A stretch of 64,000 nt of DNA from Pontibacter mangrovi (GCF_006385705.1 NZ_VFRQ01000014.1:33942-97941), one strand, 5' to 3'. Numbered from the stretch's first letter, positions 8,614-18,197 are shown. A program made the numbers and translations. Notes: generated by a model not told the origin, from the letters alone.

Positions 8614-9690
8614 ATGTGTAAGATGCGCGTGAAGTATAAACCCTTCCTGAAACAGGTTGCTACCGCCGCGCTCACGACGGTACTTTTATACTATGCCTTG
8701 GTGTTTGTACACCAAGGCACCATCTGGCTCTTTAACACGGGCATACTGGTGGAGTTGGTAATTGCCTTTTTCTTCCTGCTGGCTATCTTCGTGTCGAACA
8801 GCTTTATTTCCAAAGCCTATACATCAGGATATTTCAGCCGCCTTTCAGGTAGCTGGAAAGCAGTTTTAGAAGGCATTACGGTGGTCATCAGTAGTGTTAT
8901 ACTTTGTTTCGTGCTTTACTATGTTCCCTACAGGGTCATCTATTACCTGGCAGATACAGAAGTAGAACTGTTGCCCGAACGGGTACGGTTGGCCTATGTC
9001 ATCAGCAGTGTGGCGTCGCTTTTCTTCTACTACTTCGTGGAGCGCCAGCGCAACATAAAACAGCTTCAGGCCGAGCACCTGCGTGCCGAGCAGCTGCAGA
9101 AAGAGAACTTTCGGGCGCAGCTGGAGTCGCTGAAAAACCAGGTGAACCCACACTTCCTGTTCAACAGCCTGAACGTGCTCAACTCGCTGATCTATGTAGA
9201 TCCGGACAAAGCCGCCACCTTCCTGAGCCAATTGGCTGAAGTATACCGCGCGCTGCTCGACAGCGGCGACAAGCAACTGGTACCGCTTGAGGAGGAGCTG
9301 CACCTGGCAAACGCCTACATCTACCTCATGCAAACGCGCTTTGGCGACAATGTGCAGTTCCAGGTGGATGTTCCGCCCGCTTGCCTACACCTGCAACTCC
9401 CCCCTACTTCGTTGCAGATGCTGCTGGAAAACGCCATCAAACACAATGGATCCACGGCAAACAAGCCGCTGCAGATCAGAATTTATACTTCTGAGGATAA
9501 GCTGGTGGTGGAAAATAACCTGCAGCCCCGGCTGGAGGGGGTAACCTCCACCAAGGTTGGGCTGCAGAACATCAGCAGCAGGTATAATTATTTTACCCAT
9601 GAGAAAGTGGAGGTCGCGCAAAATGAGCAGACTTTTACCGTAGCTTTACCTTTACTTGATGTAACCCGATATGAAAGTAGTTATAGTTGA
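8614..9690 (+). CDS. LytS-type sensor histidine kinase
   Basis: A 358-residue membrane sensor. Four or so hydrophobic helices occupy residues about 15-142. A short coiled coil follows (KQLQAEHLRAEQLQKEN), then the His_kinase (PF06580-type) domain with phospho-acceptor His180 in NPHFLFNSLN. The ATPase N-box is LLENAIKHN (about 271-279). This is the normal layout of LytS/YehU-like kinases that partner LytTR regulators. A second in-frame ATG three codons downstream (8623) is an equally possible start. The stop codon overlaps the start of the LytTR gene, so the two are translated from one message. Confidence 0.93.
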   Translation: MCKMRVKYKPFLKQVATAALTTVLLYYALVFVHQGTIWLFNTGILVELVIAFFFLLAIFVSNSFISKAYTSGYFSRLSGSWKAVLEGITVVISSVILCFVLYYVPYRVIYYLADTEVELLPERVRLAYVISSVASLFFYYFVERQRNIKQLQAEHLRAEQLQKENFRAQLESLKNQVNPHFLFNSLNVLNSLIYVDPDKAATFLSQLAEVYRALLDSGDKQLVPLEEELHLANAYIYLMQTRFGDNVQFQVDVPPACLHLQLPPTSLQMLLENAIKHNGSTANKPLQIRIYTSEDKLVVENNLQPRLEGVTSTKVGLQNISSRYNYFTHEKVEVAQNEQTFTVALPLLDVTRYESSYS

Positions 9691-10426
9691 GGATGAGCAA
9701 CTGGCGGCCGATGCCTTGGCTGCGATCGTGAAAAGGCTTCGGCCGCAGACAGAAATTCTATCCAAGATCGGATCGGTGGAAGAGGCTGTGCAGTGGTTTA
9801 ACCTGCACCAGGCACCAGATCTCGTCTTCTGCGACATCCACCTTTCTGATGGTAGCAGTTTTGAGATCTTCAGGCAGGTAGCCATTAGCTGCCCGGTCAT
9901 CTTCACGACTGCTTATAACCAGTATGCACTAGAGGCTTTTAAAGTAAACAGTATAGATTACATACTTAAGCCTATCAAGGCAGAAGATGTTGCCCATGCC
10001 CTGAAAAAGTATGAAAGCCAACAGCGTCCCTTACCGCAGGATTTGAGCCAGCTGCAACATCTCTTGCAGTCACAACAGCTAAAGCAAGCAAAATCAAGGT
10101 TCCTGGTAAAGCTGGGCCAGGCCATTAAAACCATTCCCGTGGAAGAAGTATCCTACTTCTGGGCAGAAGAAGGGGTCGTGTTTCTTGTGACAAAGCAAAA
10201 CAAACGCTTTATCATTAACTATACCCTGGACCAGCTAGAAGAGCAACTCGACCGCGCTATCTTCTTTCGGGCAAACAGGCAGCTTATTTTGCATATCGAT
10301 GCTGTGCAGGAAGTACGACCCTACTTTAAAGGCAGACTCTCCGTGCTGTTACACCCTGCCACTGAAAAAGACATTATCATTAGCAGCAGCAAAGCTCCGG
10401 ATTTTAAGGATTGGCTGAATATGTAG
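9671..10426 (+). CDS. LytTR-family response regulator
   Basis: A 251-residue regulator with an N-terminal receiver domain: phospho-acceptor Asp55 in FCDIHLSDG, acidic pocket EDE at 7-9, and Lys in LKPIKAED. The C-terminal LytTR DNA-binding domain covers about 145-250 (FLVKLGQAIKTIPVEEVSYF, FFRANRQLILH). Its start lies 20 bases inside the kinase gene, indicating coupled translation. It is the cognate regulator of the LytS-like kinase. The divergent receptor gene 1.4 kb upstream is a possible target. Confidence 0.95.
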   Translation: MKVVIVEDEQLAADALAAIVKRLRPQTEILSKIGSVEEAVQWFNLHQAPDLVFCDIHLSDGSSFEIFRQVAISCPVIFTTAYNQYALEAFKVNSIDYILKPIKAEDVAHALKKYESQQRPLPQDLSQLQHLLQSQQLKQAKSRFLVKLGQAIKTIPVEEVSYFWAEEGVVFLVTKQNKRFIINYTLDQLEEQLDRAIFFRANRQLILHIDAVQEVRPYFKGRLSVLLHPATEKDIIISSSKAPDFKDWLNM

Positions 10427-10449
10427 CAGGTAAGACACTATAAAAATCT

Positions 10450-10475
10450 GTTTCAGGTAAAACTAGAGCTGATTT
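10450..10475 (+). repeat. Segment related to the tRNA-Glu terminators
   Basis: TTTCAGGTAAAACTAGAGC at about 10451-10469, 24 bases after the LytTR stop codon, matches CTTCAGGTAAAACTGGAGC of the tRNA-Glu terminators at 17 of 19 positions. The outer stem is reduced to AAATC/GATTT and there is no T tract, so terminator function is doubtful. Confidence 0.45.
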
Positions 10476-10564
10476 CTACAACATCTCGGCTAATACAGCC
10501 GGTTCAGTTTATACTCTCTCACTGATTTATTTAAGATCAGTATTCTAAAGTATAACCATGGCTC

Positions 10565-11680
10565 CTACTCCTGCCGCTGCCGCCATTTGCTGCTCAGGTA
10601 CCTCCTGACAGGGATATCATACCCCACCATTACGAGATAGGCAAAACCTATCAATATAGCCGTCCCTACCGACACGACAAGGTACAGCTCGGTTGTGCCG
10701 GGCTTGCTGCTCAGGAAATAGTTGCCAAACATCCAGATAGCGGCGTAATGGGTCATGTACAGGGGGTATGAGATCTTTCCGGAGAACACGCACAGTTTTT
10801 TCAGCTTTGGTGAGAGGCTGGAACCGGCTCCCAAGGCAACAAGCAAAGGAAAATAAAACAGCACCACCAGGGCCTCTGCCACCCAATTCCATTCAAAATG
10901 GGGCATCACAAAAGCCAGCGACAGCAAAGCGGCCAGGCCAACGAACCCGAGCCTGTTTTTAATTATCCAGTTGGAGCGATAGATCAACAGTCCGGCGGAG
11001 AAGGAGTAGGCGATACGGGCACCGCCATCCCAGAAGTTCTCCCCTGCCCAGCCCCCCAACAGGTTCCCGGCGCGATAACTGACAAAGCAAAGAGTAGCGG
11101 CTGCCAACACGGTCAGCACGATTAAATAGCGGCGGGAGAGTTTGCAGAGCACAAGGGCGTAAACAATGTTAGCGACGTATTCCCAAAACAAGGACCACGA
11201 AGGGGCATTGAGGCCGAACAGGTTAAAACCACGGTCTTCCATCACCGGAAAAGGTATGAGCAGAGCGGAGCACACAAACAGCAGGATTAGCTTGCCCGTG
11301 CCGTATTGCCCGGCGTAGGGGGCAAACGGATCAAAGAGCAAGGCCAACAAGCCCAGCACCGAGCCAAGCATAACCAAGGGGTGCAGCCTGATCAGCCTGG
11401 CCTTAAAGAACCCCATGATTCCCATTTTACCCAAGCGGTCGTCATAGGCGTACCCGATAACAAACCCGGACAGGCAGAAAAAGAAGTCCACGGCCAGGAA
11501 GCCGTGCCCGATGAAATTCTTCCCGGAATCTGGGGCGTAAATCCACTCCATGAAATGAAAGACCACAACGGCCAAAGCCGCTACGCCCCTTAACCCATCG
11601 AGGATAACAAAGTGCTGTTTCGTGTGTTGGATAACCGGGCTTTTTTCTAGGTTCCCAGTGTTTTCTTTAAGCTTATTCAT
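10565..11680 (-). CDS. Acyltransferase 3 family membrane protein (OafA/YrhL type)
   Basis: A 371-residue multi-pass membrane protein of the acyltransferase-3 superfamily, which acylates surface sugars or other extracytoplasmic molecules. The diagnostic N-terminal stretch is ILDGLRGVAALAVVVFHF, whose His is the expected catalytic residue. FFCLSGFVIGYAY follows, and then about ten hydrophobic helices. No SGNH domain is fused. It stands alone, with no polysaccharide cluster nearby, so the acceptor is unknown. The start ATG is followed by a short hydrophilic N-terminal stretch before the first helix, as usual in the family. Confidence 0.9.
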   Translation of the reverse strand: MNKLKENTGNLEKSPVIQHTKQHFVILDGLRGVAALAVVVFHFMEWIYAPDSGKNFIGHGFLAVDFFFCLSGFVIGYAYDDRLGKMGIMGFFKARLIRLHPLVMLGSVLGLLALLFDPFAPYAGQYGTGKLILLFVCSALLIPFPVMEDRGFNLFGLNAPSWSLFWEYVANIVYALVLCKLSRRYLIVLTVLAAATLCFVSYRAGNLLGGWAGENFWDGGARIAYSFSAGLLIYRSNWIIKNRLGFVGLAALLSLAFVMPHFEWNWVAEALVVLFYFPLLVALGAGSSLSPKLKKLCVFSGKISYPLYMTHYAAIWMFGNYFLSSKPGTTELYLVVSVGTAILIGFAYLVMVGYDIPVRRYLSSKWRQRQE

Positions 11681-11939
11681 TGCTTTTGTGAGGGTAAAAT
11701 GCTTTCTGCCGCGCTCCGTTGGCAGGGTCTTTCCGCAGTAGCAACTGACGGATAAAGCCTCAATATATCAAGATTATCGCATCTTAGTGTAGAAAAATTG
11801 CCGGAAAAAATAAAAGCATAGAGGAAATATTATACTTAACTTAGCAAAACGTATAAATCACAATGCAGCCCTGTGGCCGTACACGCTTCACCGTCGGCCA
11901 AACTAGCGCCGAAAACATACTTCGATTAGAACAACCTGT

Positions 11940-14054
11940 ATGCTTGACAATAAAATAGAAGACTCTACGAACAGTTCTTACGACTTCCTTCGAGGAGGAG
12001 GAGAAATGGGGCAGTTGATGAGGTCTTTCGACTGGGAAAACCATCCGCTTGGCAGCCCTCAGAAATGGCCTGAAAGCCTGAAAACAAATATCCGCCTGCT
12101 GCTCAACTCCAGTTTTCCGATGTTTATCTGGTGGACAAACGACCTGTACATGTTCCACAATGATGCTTACTTGCCAGCCTTGGGTAACAAACACCCCAAA
12201 GCCCTGGGCGCGAGCGCACGCGAAATGTGGCGTGAGATCTGGGGTGACCTGGGCAAGGTGGTAGACGGTATACTGGAAGGCGGCACCCCTTTTTATGCGG
12301 AGGCGCTGATGCTGATGCTGGAGCGAAAAGGGTTTGCAGAAGAAACCTACTGGACATTTTCCTATAGCCCTGCCTTCGACAGCAACGGAGCCGTGAACGG
12401 TATTTTCTGCGCTTGTCACGAAGTAACTTCCACTGTCTTGAGCGAGCGGCGGCTAAAAACGCTGAAGGAAATATCCGAAGTATATACCCAAATCCATACC
12501 ATGAAGCAGGCAAGCCAGTTTTCCTGCGATATTTTGCTTAGGAACAGCAAGGACCTCCCTTTCAGCCTGGTATACCTCCTGAACAATACCGCCACCAGCG
12601 CTACACGAATAGGTATGGCAGGATGCATTACGGAAGCGTATGCCCCTCAAACGCTATCGCTAACCAAACCCGGTGCACCCTGGCCCCTGGCAGAAGCATT
12701 GAGCTCTAAAACCATGCAACTGGTAGACTGTGCGCCGTTACACCTGCTGGCAACACAGGAAGGCAATTCTGAAAAGCTGATACAGGCAGCGGTTCTCCCG
12801 ATCATTCGGCCCGGCCAGAATCAGGTAATTGGTTTTTTAGTGGCGGGCATAAGCCCGTGGCTGGAGTTTGACAACAAGTATAAAGGTTTCCTGACGTTAA
12901 TTGCCAACCACATCGGAACCACGGTTACAAGCGTGCAGGCCCGGGAAGAGCTGGCGCGGCAGCAGGCCTACCTCCAGGAAGTATTTTTACAAGCTCCGGT
13001 GGGTATATGCATTCTGCGTGGCCCGCAGCACATCATAGACCTGGCAAACCCCGGCGTGTGCGAGATCTGGGGCCGCAAACCGGTAGAAGTTCTGCACAAA
13101 CCTGTGATAGAAGCCTTGCCGGAGGTAGCCGAACAGGGCATTATTGAGCTGCTGGACAAGGTAGTAAACACAGGGGAACCCTTTGTAGCCACAGAACTGC
13201 CTTTGCAACTGGAGCGCAATGGAAAAATGGAAAAGGTATACCTCAACTTTCTGTACCACCCCATGTATGACCCGCAGGGCTTTATCGCCGGCGTCATTGC
13301 CGTAGCCATAGACATAAGCGAGCAGGTGAAGTACAGGCAGTCGGTGGAGGAGCTAAATAATGAGTTGATGGCCACCAATGCCGACCTCGATAACTTTGTA
13401 TACTCTGCCTCTCACGACCTGAAAGCCCCAATCTCTAACATTGAGGGGTTGATGGAGGCTCTGCTTGAATACCTTCCGGAAGAAACCCTTAATTCTGCCC
13501 CTGTAAAGCGAATAACGGATTATATTCTGAACTCCTTGAACAGGTTTAAACGCGCTGTGACCGACCTGACCGATGTAACCCGTATTCAGCGACAAGCCGG
13601 CGATGACGTAGGCAGTATCAGGCTGAGCGAGGTAGTAAACGAGGTGCTCCTTGATTTTGACATGCAGCTGCAGGAAACAAACGCCACTGTGGAAAAGAAT
13701 TTGGACGATACGCTTACCGTGCATTTCTCCGGCAAGAACATTCGCAGCGTGGTGTACAACCTCATCAGTAACGCCATAAAGTATAGGTCTCCGGACCGGC
13801 AGCTACACCTGCGCATTACCACTATAAAAACGCCGCAGCACACGGTCTTCTCGGTGCAGGATAACGGCCTCGGCCTTAACATGCAGAAGGAAAACAAGAT
13901 CTTCTCCATGTTCAAGCGCCTGCACGACCATGTGGAGGGCTCCGGTGTAGGGCTTTACATTGTGAAGCGGATAGTGGAGAACGCGGGCGGCTCCATTAAA
14001 GTGGAGAGCGAGGAAGGCGTTGGCTCCACATTCAGCGTATACTTCCGGCAGTAA
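11940..14054 (+). CDS. PAS/GAF-domain sensor histidine kinase
   Basis: A 704-residue soluble hybrid sensor. The layout is: N-terminal PAS-like domain (about 25-165, with the WPESLKTNIRLLLNSSFPMF pattern common in Bacteroidota kinases), a GAF-like domain (about 175-340), a second PAS domain (about 345-470), HisKA with phospho-acceptor His492 in SASHDLKAPISN, and HATPase (NLISNAIKY, DNGLGL, GSGVGLYIVKR). There are no membrane segments. It closely resembles the kinase at 25084-27387 in the dimerisation and catalytic parts. No response regulator is adjacent, so it is an orphan kinase. The signal is unknown. Confidence 0.93.
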   Translation: MLDNKIEDSTNSSYDFLRGGGEMGQLMRSFDWENHPLGSPQKWPESLKTNIRLLLNSSFPMFIWWTNDLYMFHNDAYLPALGNKHPKALGASAREMWREIWGDLGKVVDGILEGGTPFYAEALMLMLERKGFAEETYWTFSYSPAFDSNGAVNGIFCACHEVTSTVLSERRLKTLKEISEVYTQIHTMKQASQFSCDILLRNSKDLPFSLVYLLNNTATSATRIGMAGCITEAYAPQTLSLTKPGAPWPLAEALSSKTMQLVDCAPLHLLATQEGNSEKLIQAAVLPIIRPGQNQVIGFLVAGISPWLEFDNKYKGFLTLIANHIGTTVTSVQAREELARQQAYLQEVFLQAPVGICILRGPQHIIDLANPGVCEIWGRKPVEVLHKPVIEALPEVAEQGIIELLDKVVNTGEPFVATELPLQLERNGKMEKVYLNFLYHPMYDPQGFIAGVIAVAIDISEQVKYRQSVEELNNELMATNADLDNFVYSASHDLKAPISNIEGLMEALLEYLPEETLNSAPVKRITDYILNSLNRFKRAVTDLTDVTRIQRQAGDDVGSIRLSEVVNEVLLDFDMQLQETNATVEKNLDDTLTVHFSGKNIRSVVYNLISNAIKYRSPDRQLHLRITTIKTPQHTVFSVQDNGLGLNMQKENKIFSMFKRLHDHVEGSGVGLYIVKRIVENAGGSIKVESEEGVGSTFSVYFRQ

Positions 14055-14229
14055 GGCTGCAGCCACTCCTACGTTACCCCTCGCAGGTCAAATTTTAACT
14101 GCAGCAAACGAAAGTTTAGTTGCCAAGGGATAAAACGCCCCGCTGCCTGCTATACTTAATGGCGGCTGCACTATGAATGCCGCGTTATCTTTAACGACAA
14201 ACATTCAACGATTCACAACAAACGTCTCT

Positions 14230-16389
14230 ATGAGTACAGATCAGTTTAGACAGAAGGCACACAGAATTGCCCTGTTTCTGTTTTTCTGTGCCTTTACCAC
14301 CCTGGTAAACGCGCAGGTTATCACCTCCCCCGACAAGAACCTCAGCATGAAGTTCGAATTGACGGCAAAAGGCGAGCCCACCTATCAACTTACCTTTAAA
14401 AAGAAGCCTGTCATTAAGCAAAGCAAGATGGGAATTGCCACGCAGGATGTACCCTCCATGCTGGAAGGCTTTAAAGTGGTAGATACCAAGCAGAATACAG
14501 TGGACGAAACCTGGGAGCCTGTTATGGGAGAGCAGAAAATGATCCGCAACCACTACAACGAACTCTTGGTAACGCTGGAGCAGTCGGAGCCGAAGGCGCG
14601 CCACATAAACATCCGCTTCCGCTTGTTTAACGATGGCCTTGGTTTCCGCTATGAGTTTCCGCAGCAGGAGAACCTCAATTACTTTGTAATTGAAGAAGAG
14701 CATACGGAGTTTAACCTGACCGGAGACCACAAGATCTTCTGGATTCGGGGCGACTACAACACCAACGAGTATGCCTATACCACTTCCAAAATCTCGCAGA
14801 TCCCGAACCTGATCGAGAAGGCCACCATCGATGTGCACGCTCAAAACCCGATCGATACGCTATCGGTGCAAACGCCCTCGATGATGAAGACCGACGATGG
14901 CCTGTACATCAACATACATGAGGCGGCGCTGGTAAACTACCCAGCCATGCACCTGAACGTGGACCCGGTAAACTTCCGGATGAGCTCGCACCTGACCCCG
15001 GACGCCGTGGGCAACAAAGGCTATATGCAAACGGAAACACAGTCGCCGTGGCGCACCATTGTGGTGAGCGACAAAGCCACCGACATTCTGGCCTCGCGCC
15101 TGATCCTGAACCTGAACGAGCCTACCAAGTATGAGGACGTGTCGTGGATTAAGCCGACGAAGTACATTGGCGTGTGGTGGGAGTATTTTGTGAACGGCAA
15201 AAGCTCCTGGGCCTACAGCACCGAGACAAACGTAAAACTGACAGACGACTTCACGAAGTTCACCCCGAATGGCCGCCACGGCGCCAACAACGAGAACGTG
15301 CGCCGCTACATCGATTTTGCAGCCGAGAACGGGTTTGACGCCGTGTTGGTGGAAGGCTGGAACATAGGCTGGGAAGACTGGTTCGGTAACTGGAAAGAAA
15401 ACGTGTTCGATTTTGTGACGCCATACCCTGACTTCGACGTGAAGGCGCTGAACGACTACGCGCACTCCAAAGGCGTTAAGTTGATGATGCACCACGAAAC
15501 GTCCTCCTCGGTAGTGAACTATGAGCGCCGCCTGGACGAGGCCTTTACCTTTATGAACAAGTATGGCTACGATGCCGTGAAGACCGGTTACGTGGGCAAG
15601 ATCATTCCGCGCGGTGAGCAGCACGACGGCCAGTGGATGGTGAACCACTATATTTATGTAGCCAACAAGGCCGCCAAGTATAAAATCATGGTGAACAGCC
15701 ACGAGGCCGTGCGCCCGACCGGCTTGCACCGCACCTACCCCAACTGGATTGCGCAGGAGTCTGCCCGCGGAACGGAGTTTGAGGCCATGGGTGGTCTTGC
15801 CCCGGACCATACCACAATTCTGCCCTTCACACGCCTGATGGGTGGCCCGATGGACTACACTCCGGGTATCTTCCAGACGGATATGTCGATCTATGGCGGC
15901 AACCAGCGCGTAAACACCACGCTGGTAAAGCAGCTGGCCTACTACGTGACCATGTATAGCCCGCTACAGATGGCCGCTGACCTGCCGGAGAACTACGAGC
16001 GCTTCCCGGACGCTTTCCAGTTTATCAAAGACGTGGCCGTAGATTGGGACAATACTTGGGTGCAGGAGGCAGAGCCCGGCGACTATGTGACCATCGCGCG
16101 CAAGGCTAAAGGAAAGAACGAGTGGTACGTAGGCGGCATCACCGATGAGAACTCCCGCACGGCAACCATCAACTTTAAGTTCCTGCCAAAGGGCAAGAAC
16201 TTTGTGGCTACCATCTATGCCGATGCCAAAGACGCCAGCTGGAACAAGAACCCACAGAAGTATACGATCCGAAAGGTACGGGTAGACTCCAAAAGCAAGC
16301 TGAAGCAGTACATTGCCCCAGGCGGCGGTGTGGCTGTGAGCGTGAAAGAAGTTAGTAAGGATGAATTGAAAGGCCTGAAAAAGCTATAG
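14230..16389 (+). CDS. Glycoside hydrolase family 97 alpha-glucosidase
   Basis: A secreted GH97 enzyme of 719 residues from the chosen start. The earlier in-frame ATG at 14173 would put 19 extra residues before a normal signal peptide (MSTDQF...TTLVNAQ), so 14230 is preferred. The N-terminal beta-sandwich (about 30-270) precedes the TIM barrel, in which EGWNIGWEDWFGNW, MMHHETSSS and HEAVRPTGLHRTYPN are family landmarks. The Glu in HHETS is present, as in the SusB-type inverting branch, so alpha-glucosidase activity on starch oligosaccharides is likely. There is no Sus locus around it. A strong terminator follows. Confidence 0.9.
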   Translation: MSTDQFRQKAHRIALFLFFCAFTTLVNAQVITSPDKNLSMKFELTAKGEPTYQLTFKKKPVIKQSKMGIATQDVPSMLEGFKVVDTKQNTVDETWEPVMGEQKMIRNHYNELLVTLEQSEPKARHINIRFRLFNDGLGFRYEFPQQENLNYFVIEEEHTEFNLTGDHKIFWIRGDYNTNEYAYTTSKISQIPNLIEKATIDVHAQNPIDTLSVQTPSMMKTDDGLYINIHEAALVNYPAMHLNVDPVNFRMSSHLTPDAVGNKGYMQTETQSPWRTIVVSDKATDILASRLILNLNEPTKYEDVSWIKPTKYIGVWWEYFVNGKSSWAYSTETNVKLTDDFTKFTPNGRHGANNENVRRYIDFAAENGFDAVLVEGWNIGWEDWFGNWKENVFDFVTPYPDFDVKALNDYAHSKGVKLMMHHETSSSVVNYERRLDEAFTFMNKYGYDAVKTGYVGKIIPRGEQHDGQWMVNHYIYVANKAAKYKIMVNSHEAVRPTGLHRTYPNWIAQESARGTEFEAMGGLAPDHTTILPFTRLMGGPMDYTPGIFQTDMSIYGGNQRVNTTLVKQLAYYVTMYSPLQMAADLPENYERFPDAFQFIKDVAVDWDNTWVQEAEPGDYVTIARKAKGKNEWYVGGITDENSRTATINFKFLPKGKNFVATIYADAKDASWNKNPQKYTIRKVRVDSKSKLKQYIAPGGGVAVSVKEVSKDELKGLKKL

Positions 16390-16410
16390 AAGCTTACAGG
16401 CAAGTATAAA

Positions 16411-16447
16411 GAAAGGCGGTGCAGTAATGCATCGCCTTTCTTGTTTT
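16411..16447 (+). terminator. Intrinsic terminator of the GH97 gene
   Basis: A 13-bp stem, GAAAGGCGGTGCA (16411-16423) with TGCATCGCCTTTC (16428-16440), closes a GTAA loop and is followed by TTGTTTT. It lies between convergent genes. Confidence 0.85.
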
Positions 16448-16483
16448 ATAACCGCCCAGTCGGGCTGAGCTTAAATTTATACT

Positions 16484-17080
16484 TTACTCGCGGGGCGGGT
16501 TGATCATGATATGGGCGCCGTGTGTGCCGGGGTACATGATCCAGGGCATAGCGGGCCCTTCCGGCTTCAGAGGCAAACCCGTGCTTTCGGCAGTGGCGTA
16601 CGGGATGTACACCACATAGCGCAGGTAACCGTCCTTCACCTCGCCGGTGTTGGCATTAAAGCCTTCTGCGGGGGCTGTGTACACGAAGAGCGTGGTGGGC
16701 TGCTTTGGCATTTTCAGTTTGCCGCTCTTGGCCTCCTCTTCACGGGTTTCAAATATCGCCTTGTGGTCTTTGCCGGCTTTGCGCAGCTCGCGCCCACGGG
16801 CCATAAACGGCTCCAGGTCTTTGTGGTAGCAGGCCGCCGAGAACCCCTCCTGTGCCGGGTCGTCTGCCAGGCAAATCAGCTCGTTGCTGCCTTTCCGCAG
16901 CGTTACCAGTTCTCCGGCTTTGTTGTACCCATACACTGTGGCGCCCTCTCGTTTATCGGCTGGGGCAGCCAGCACAGCGGCTTTAATCTGAGCCTCTGCG
17001 GCAGGAACCGGGGCTTTCTGCTGTGCTTCCGCACGCCAAGCTAAAAGCGCCATAAAAGCAAGTGCAAGCGTCTTTTTCAT
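16484..17080 (-). CDS. Secreted protein of unknown function
   Basis: A 198-residue protein with a clear signal peptide (MKKTLALAFMALLAWRAEAQ). The mature part has two cysteines close together (LICLADD and AACYHKD, about residues 88-104) that could form a disulfide. It ends with a motif-like tail, PWIMYPGTHGAHIMINPP, rich in Gly, His and Pro. I do not recognise the family. The surrounding genes (GH97 and MBL hydrolase) do not suggest a role. Confidence 0.75.
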   Translation of the reverse strand: MKKTLALAFMALLAWRAEAQQKAPVPAAEAQIKAAVLAAPADKREGATVYGYNKAGELVTLRKGSNELICLADDPAQEGFSAACYHKDLEPFMARGRELRKAGKDHKAIFETREEEAKSGKLKMPKQPTTLFVYTAPAEGFNANTGEVKDGYLRYVVYIPYATAESTGLPLKPEGPAMPWIMYPGTHGAHIMINPPRE

Positions 17081-17203
17081 ATTGTTCTGATTAAGTATGT
17101 TGTTGAGGTGATGTAAAAGCTATCCTTAAAAAGTGACCCAAGGCCTACCTCCGTAACGAAAGAATTTCTATAAAGATATTGCTTTTTTATTAGACAGTCG
17201 GCT

Positions 17204-18040
17204 CTACAGCGCTATTACCTCCTCAAAAAGGCTCATCTGCTGGCCAACTGACTTGGCCACGCCTGGTTGGTGATGCTGGCTAATGGCGAAGACCGGCGTC
17301 TCTTCAAAGCGCGAGGCCACCACCACTTCTGTGCCCTCTGCGTGCAGCGAGAAGATATCCTGCACCAGCTTTGGGGAGTTATTGTCCTTGGAGAGGTGGG
17401 CCAGCAGCAGGTGGCTCATAAATTCGGGCTTGTAGGCCGTAAAGAGCGCCAGCGCCTGCCGGTTAGATAAATGCCCACTACCGCCCCGGATGCGGTTTTT
17501 GAGGTAGTATGGATAGCGGCCCTGCTCCAGCATGCCCTCGTCATAGTTCGCCTCCAGAAAGGCTGCGTGGCATTTCTGGAAGTATGAAATAACGTTTTGG
17601 CAGGGAGCGCCGATATCGGTAAACACGCCCACCGTTACCTCCTGCCCGGACACTATAAAGCTGTGCGGGTCGCGGGCATCATGGTATTTGGGAAAAGCCG
17701 TTACTGCGAGTCGCCCTACCTGCACCGGCTCATGCGCCTGAAAAGCTAGCAGCTGCAACCCCGAGAAGTCGAGGCGGGCGTTATGCAAGGTGCCCGGCGT
17801 GATATAAACCGGCAGGTTATACTTGCGCGCCAGCACCGGAATACCTTTTATATGGTCGCTGTGCTCATGCGAGACAAAGATGGCCTTCACCCTGCTCATC
17901 TGTAACCCCAGCCGCTTCATGCGCCTTTCCACTTCACGGCACGAAATGCCCACATCCACCAGCACGGCTTCGCGCTCGTTTCCGATGTAGTAGCAGTTAC
18001 CGTTGCTTCCGGAATTTAGGGATGTGATAGAGAGTGGCAT
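17204..18040 (-). CDS. MBL-fold metal-dependent hydrolase (WalJ/YycJ-like)
   Basis: A 278-residue metallo-beta-lactamase-fold protein starting MPLSITSLNSGSNGN. The metal-binding motif HEHSDHIKG (THxHxDH type) and the downstream KYHDARDPHSF and LLAHLSKDNNSP segments place it among the YycJ/WalJ-like hydrolases, thought to act on nucleic acids or to affect cell-wall/DNA coordination. A longer open frame runs to 18142, but a promoter (TTG-N20-TACTTTTG) lies at 18048-18078 inside that extension, so the shorter start is correct. Confidence 0.9.
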   Translation of the reverse strand: MPLSITSLNSGSNGNCYYIGNEREAVLVDVGISCREVERRMKRLGLQMSRVKAIFVSHEHSDHIKGIPVLARKYNLPVYITPGTLHNARLDFSGLQLLAFQAHEPVQVGRLAVTAFPKYHDARDPHSFIVSGQEVTVGVFTDIGAPCQNVISYFQKCHAAFLEANYDEGMLEQGRYPYYLKNRIRGGSGHLSNRQALALFTAYKPEFMSHLLLAHLSKDNNSPKLVQDIFSLHAEGTEVVVASRFEETPVFAISQHHQPGVAKSVGQQMSLFEEVIAL

Positions 18041-18047
18041 CGCACAG

Positions 18048-18078
18048 CAAAAGTAGTACTTTTCCGGCTGCCATTCAA
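18048..18078 (-). promoter_or_regulatory. Promoter of the MBL hydrolase gene
   Basis: On the minus strand TTG (18078-18076), a 20-base spacer and TACTTTTG (18055-18048) match TTG-N19/20-TANNTTTG. The -7 box ends seven bases before the ATG, so the transcript would be nearly leaderless. Confidence 0.5.
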
Positions 18079-18176
18079 CCCAAGTTTTGAAGGTAAAAAG
18101 GCAGAGAAGTAGAAAGGTAGAAGAACGATAGGCGATTAACAAATAATCGACAACGAATAACTAAACTTAGCTTGTG

Positions 18177-18184
18177 TATCTTTG
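18177..18184 (+). promoter_or_regulatory. -7 box upstream of the Cys-pair protein gene
   Basis: TATCTTTG fits TANNTTTG and lies 14 bases before ATG 18198. No good -33 TTG is seen. It argues against the earlier ATG at 18174. Confidence 0.4.
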
Positions 18185-18197
18185 CACTTCAGTAACT

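Noticed and set aside
10443..10475. Third tRNA-Glu or its remnant after the LytTR gene
   Set aside because: Only the terminator core is similar; there is no tRNA stem or anticodon arm.
14860..15810. 316-codon minus-strand open frame
   Set aside because: It is antisense to the GH97 gene, which has clear catalytic motifs; the frame is a codon-bias shadow.
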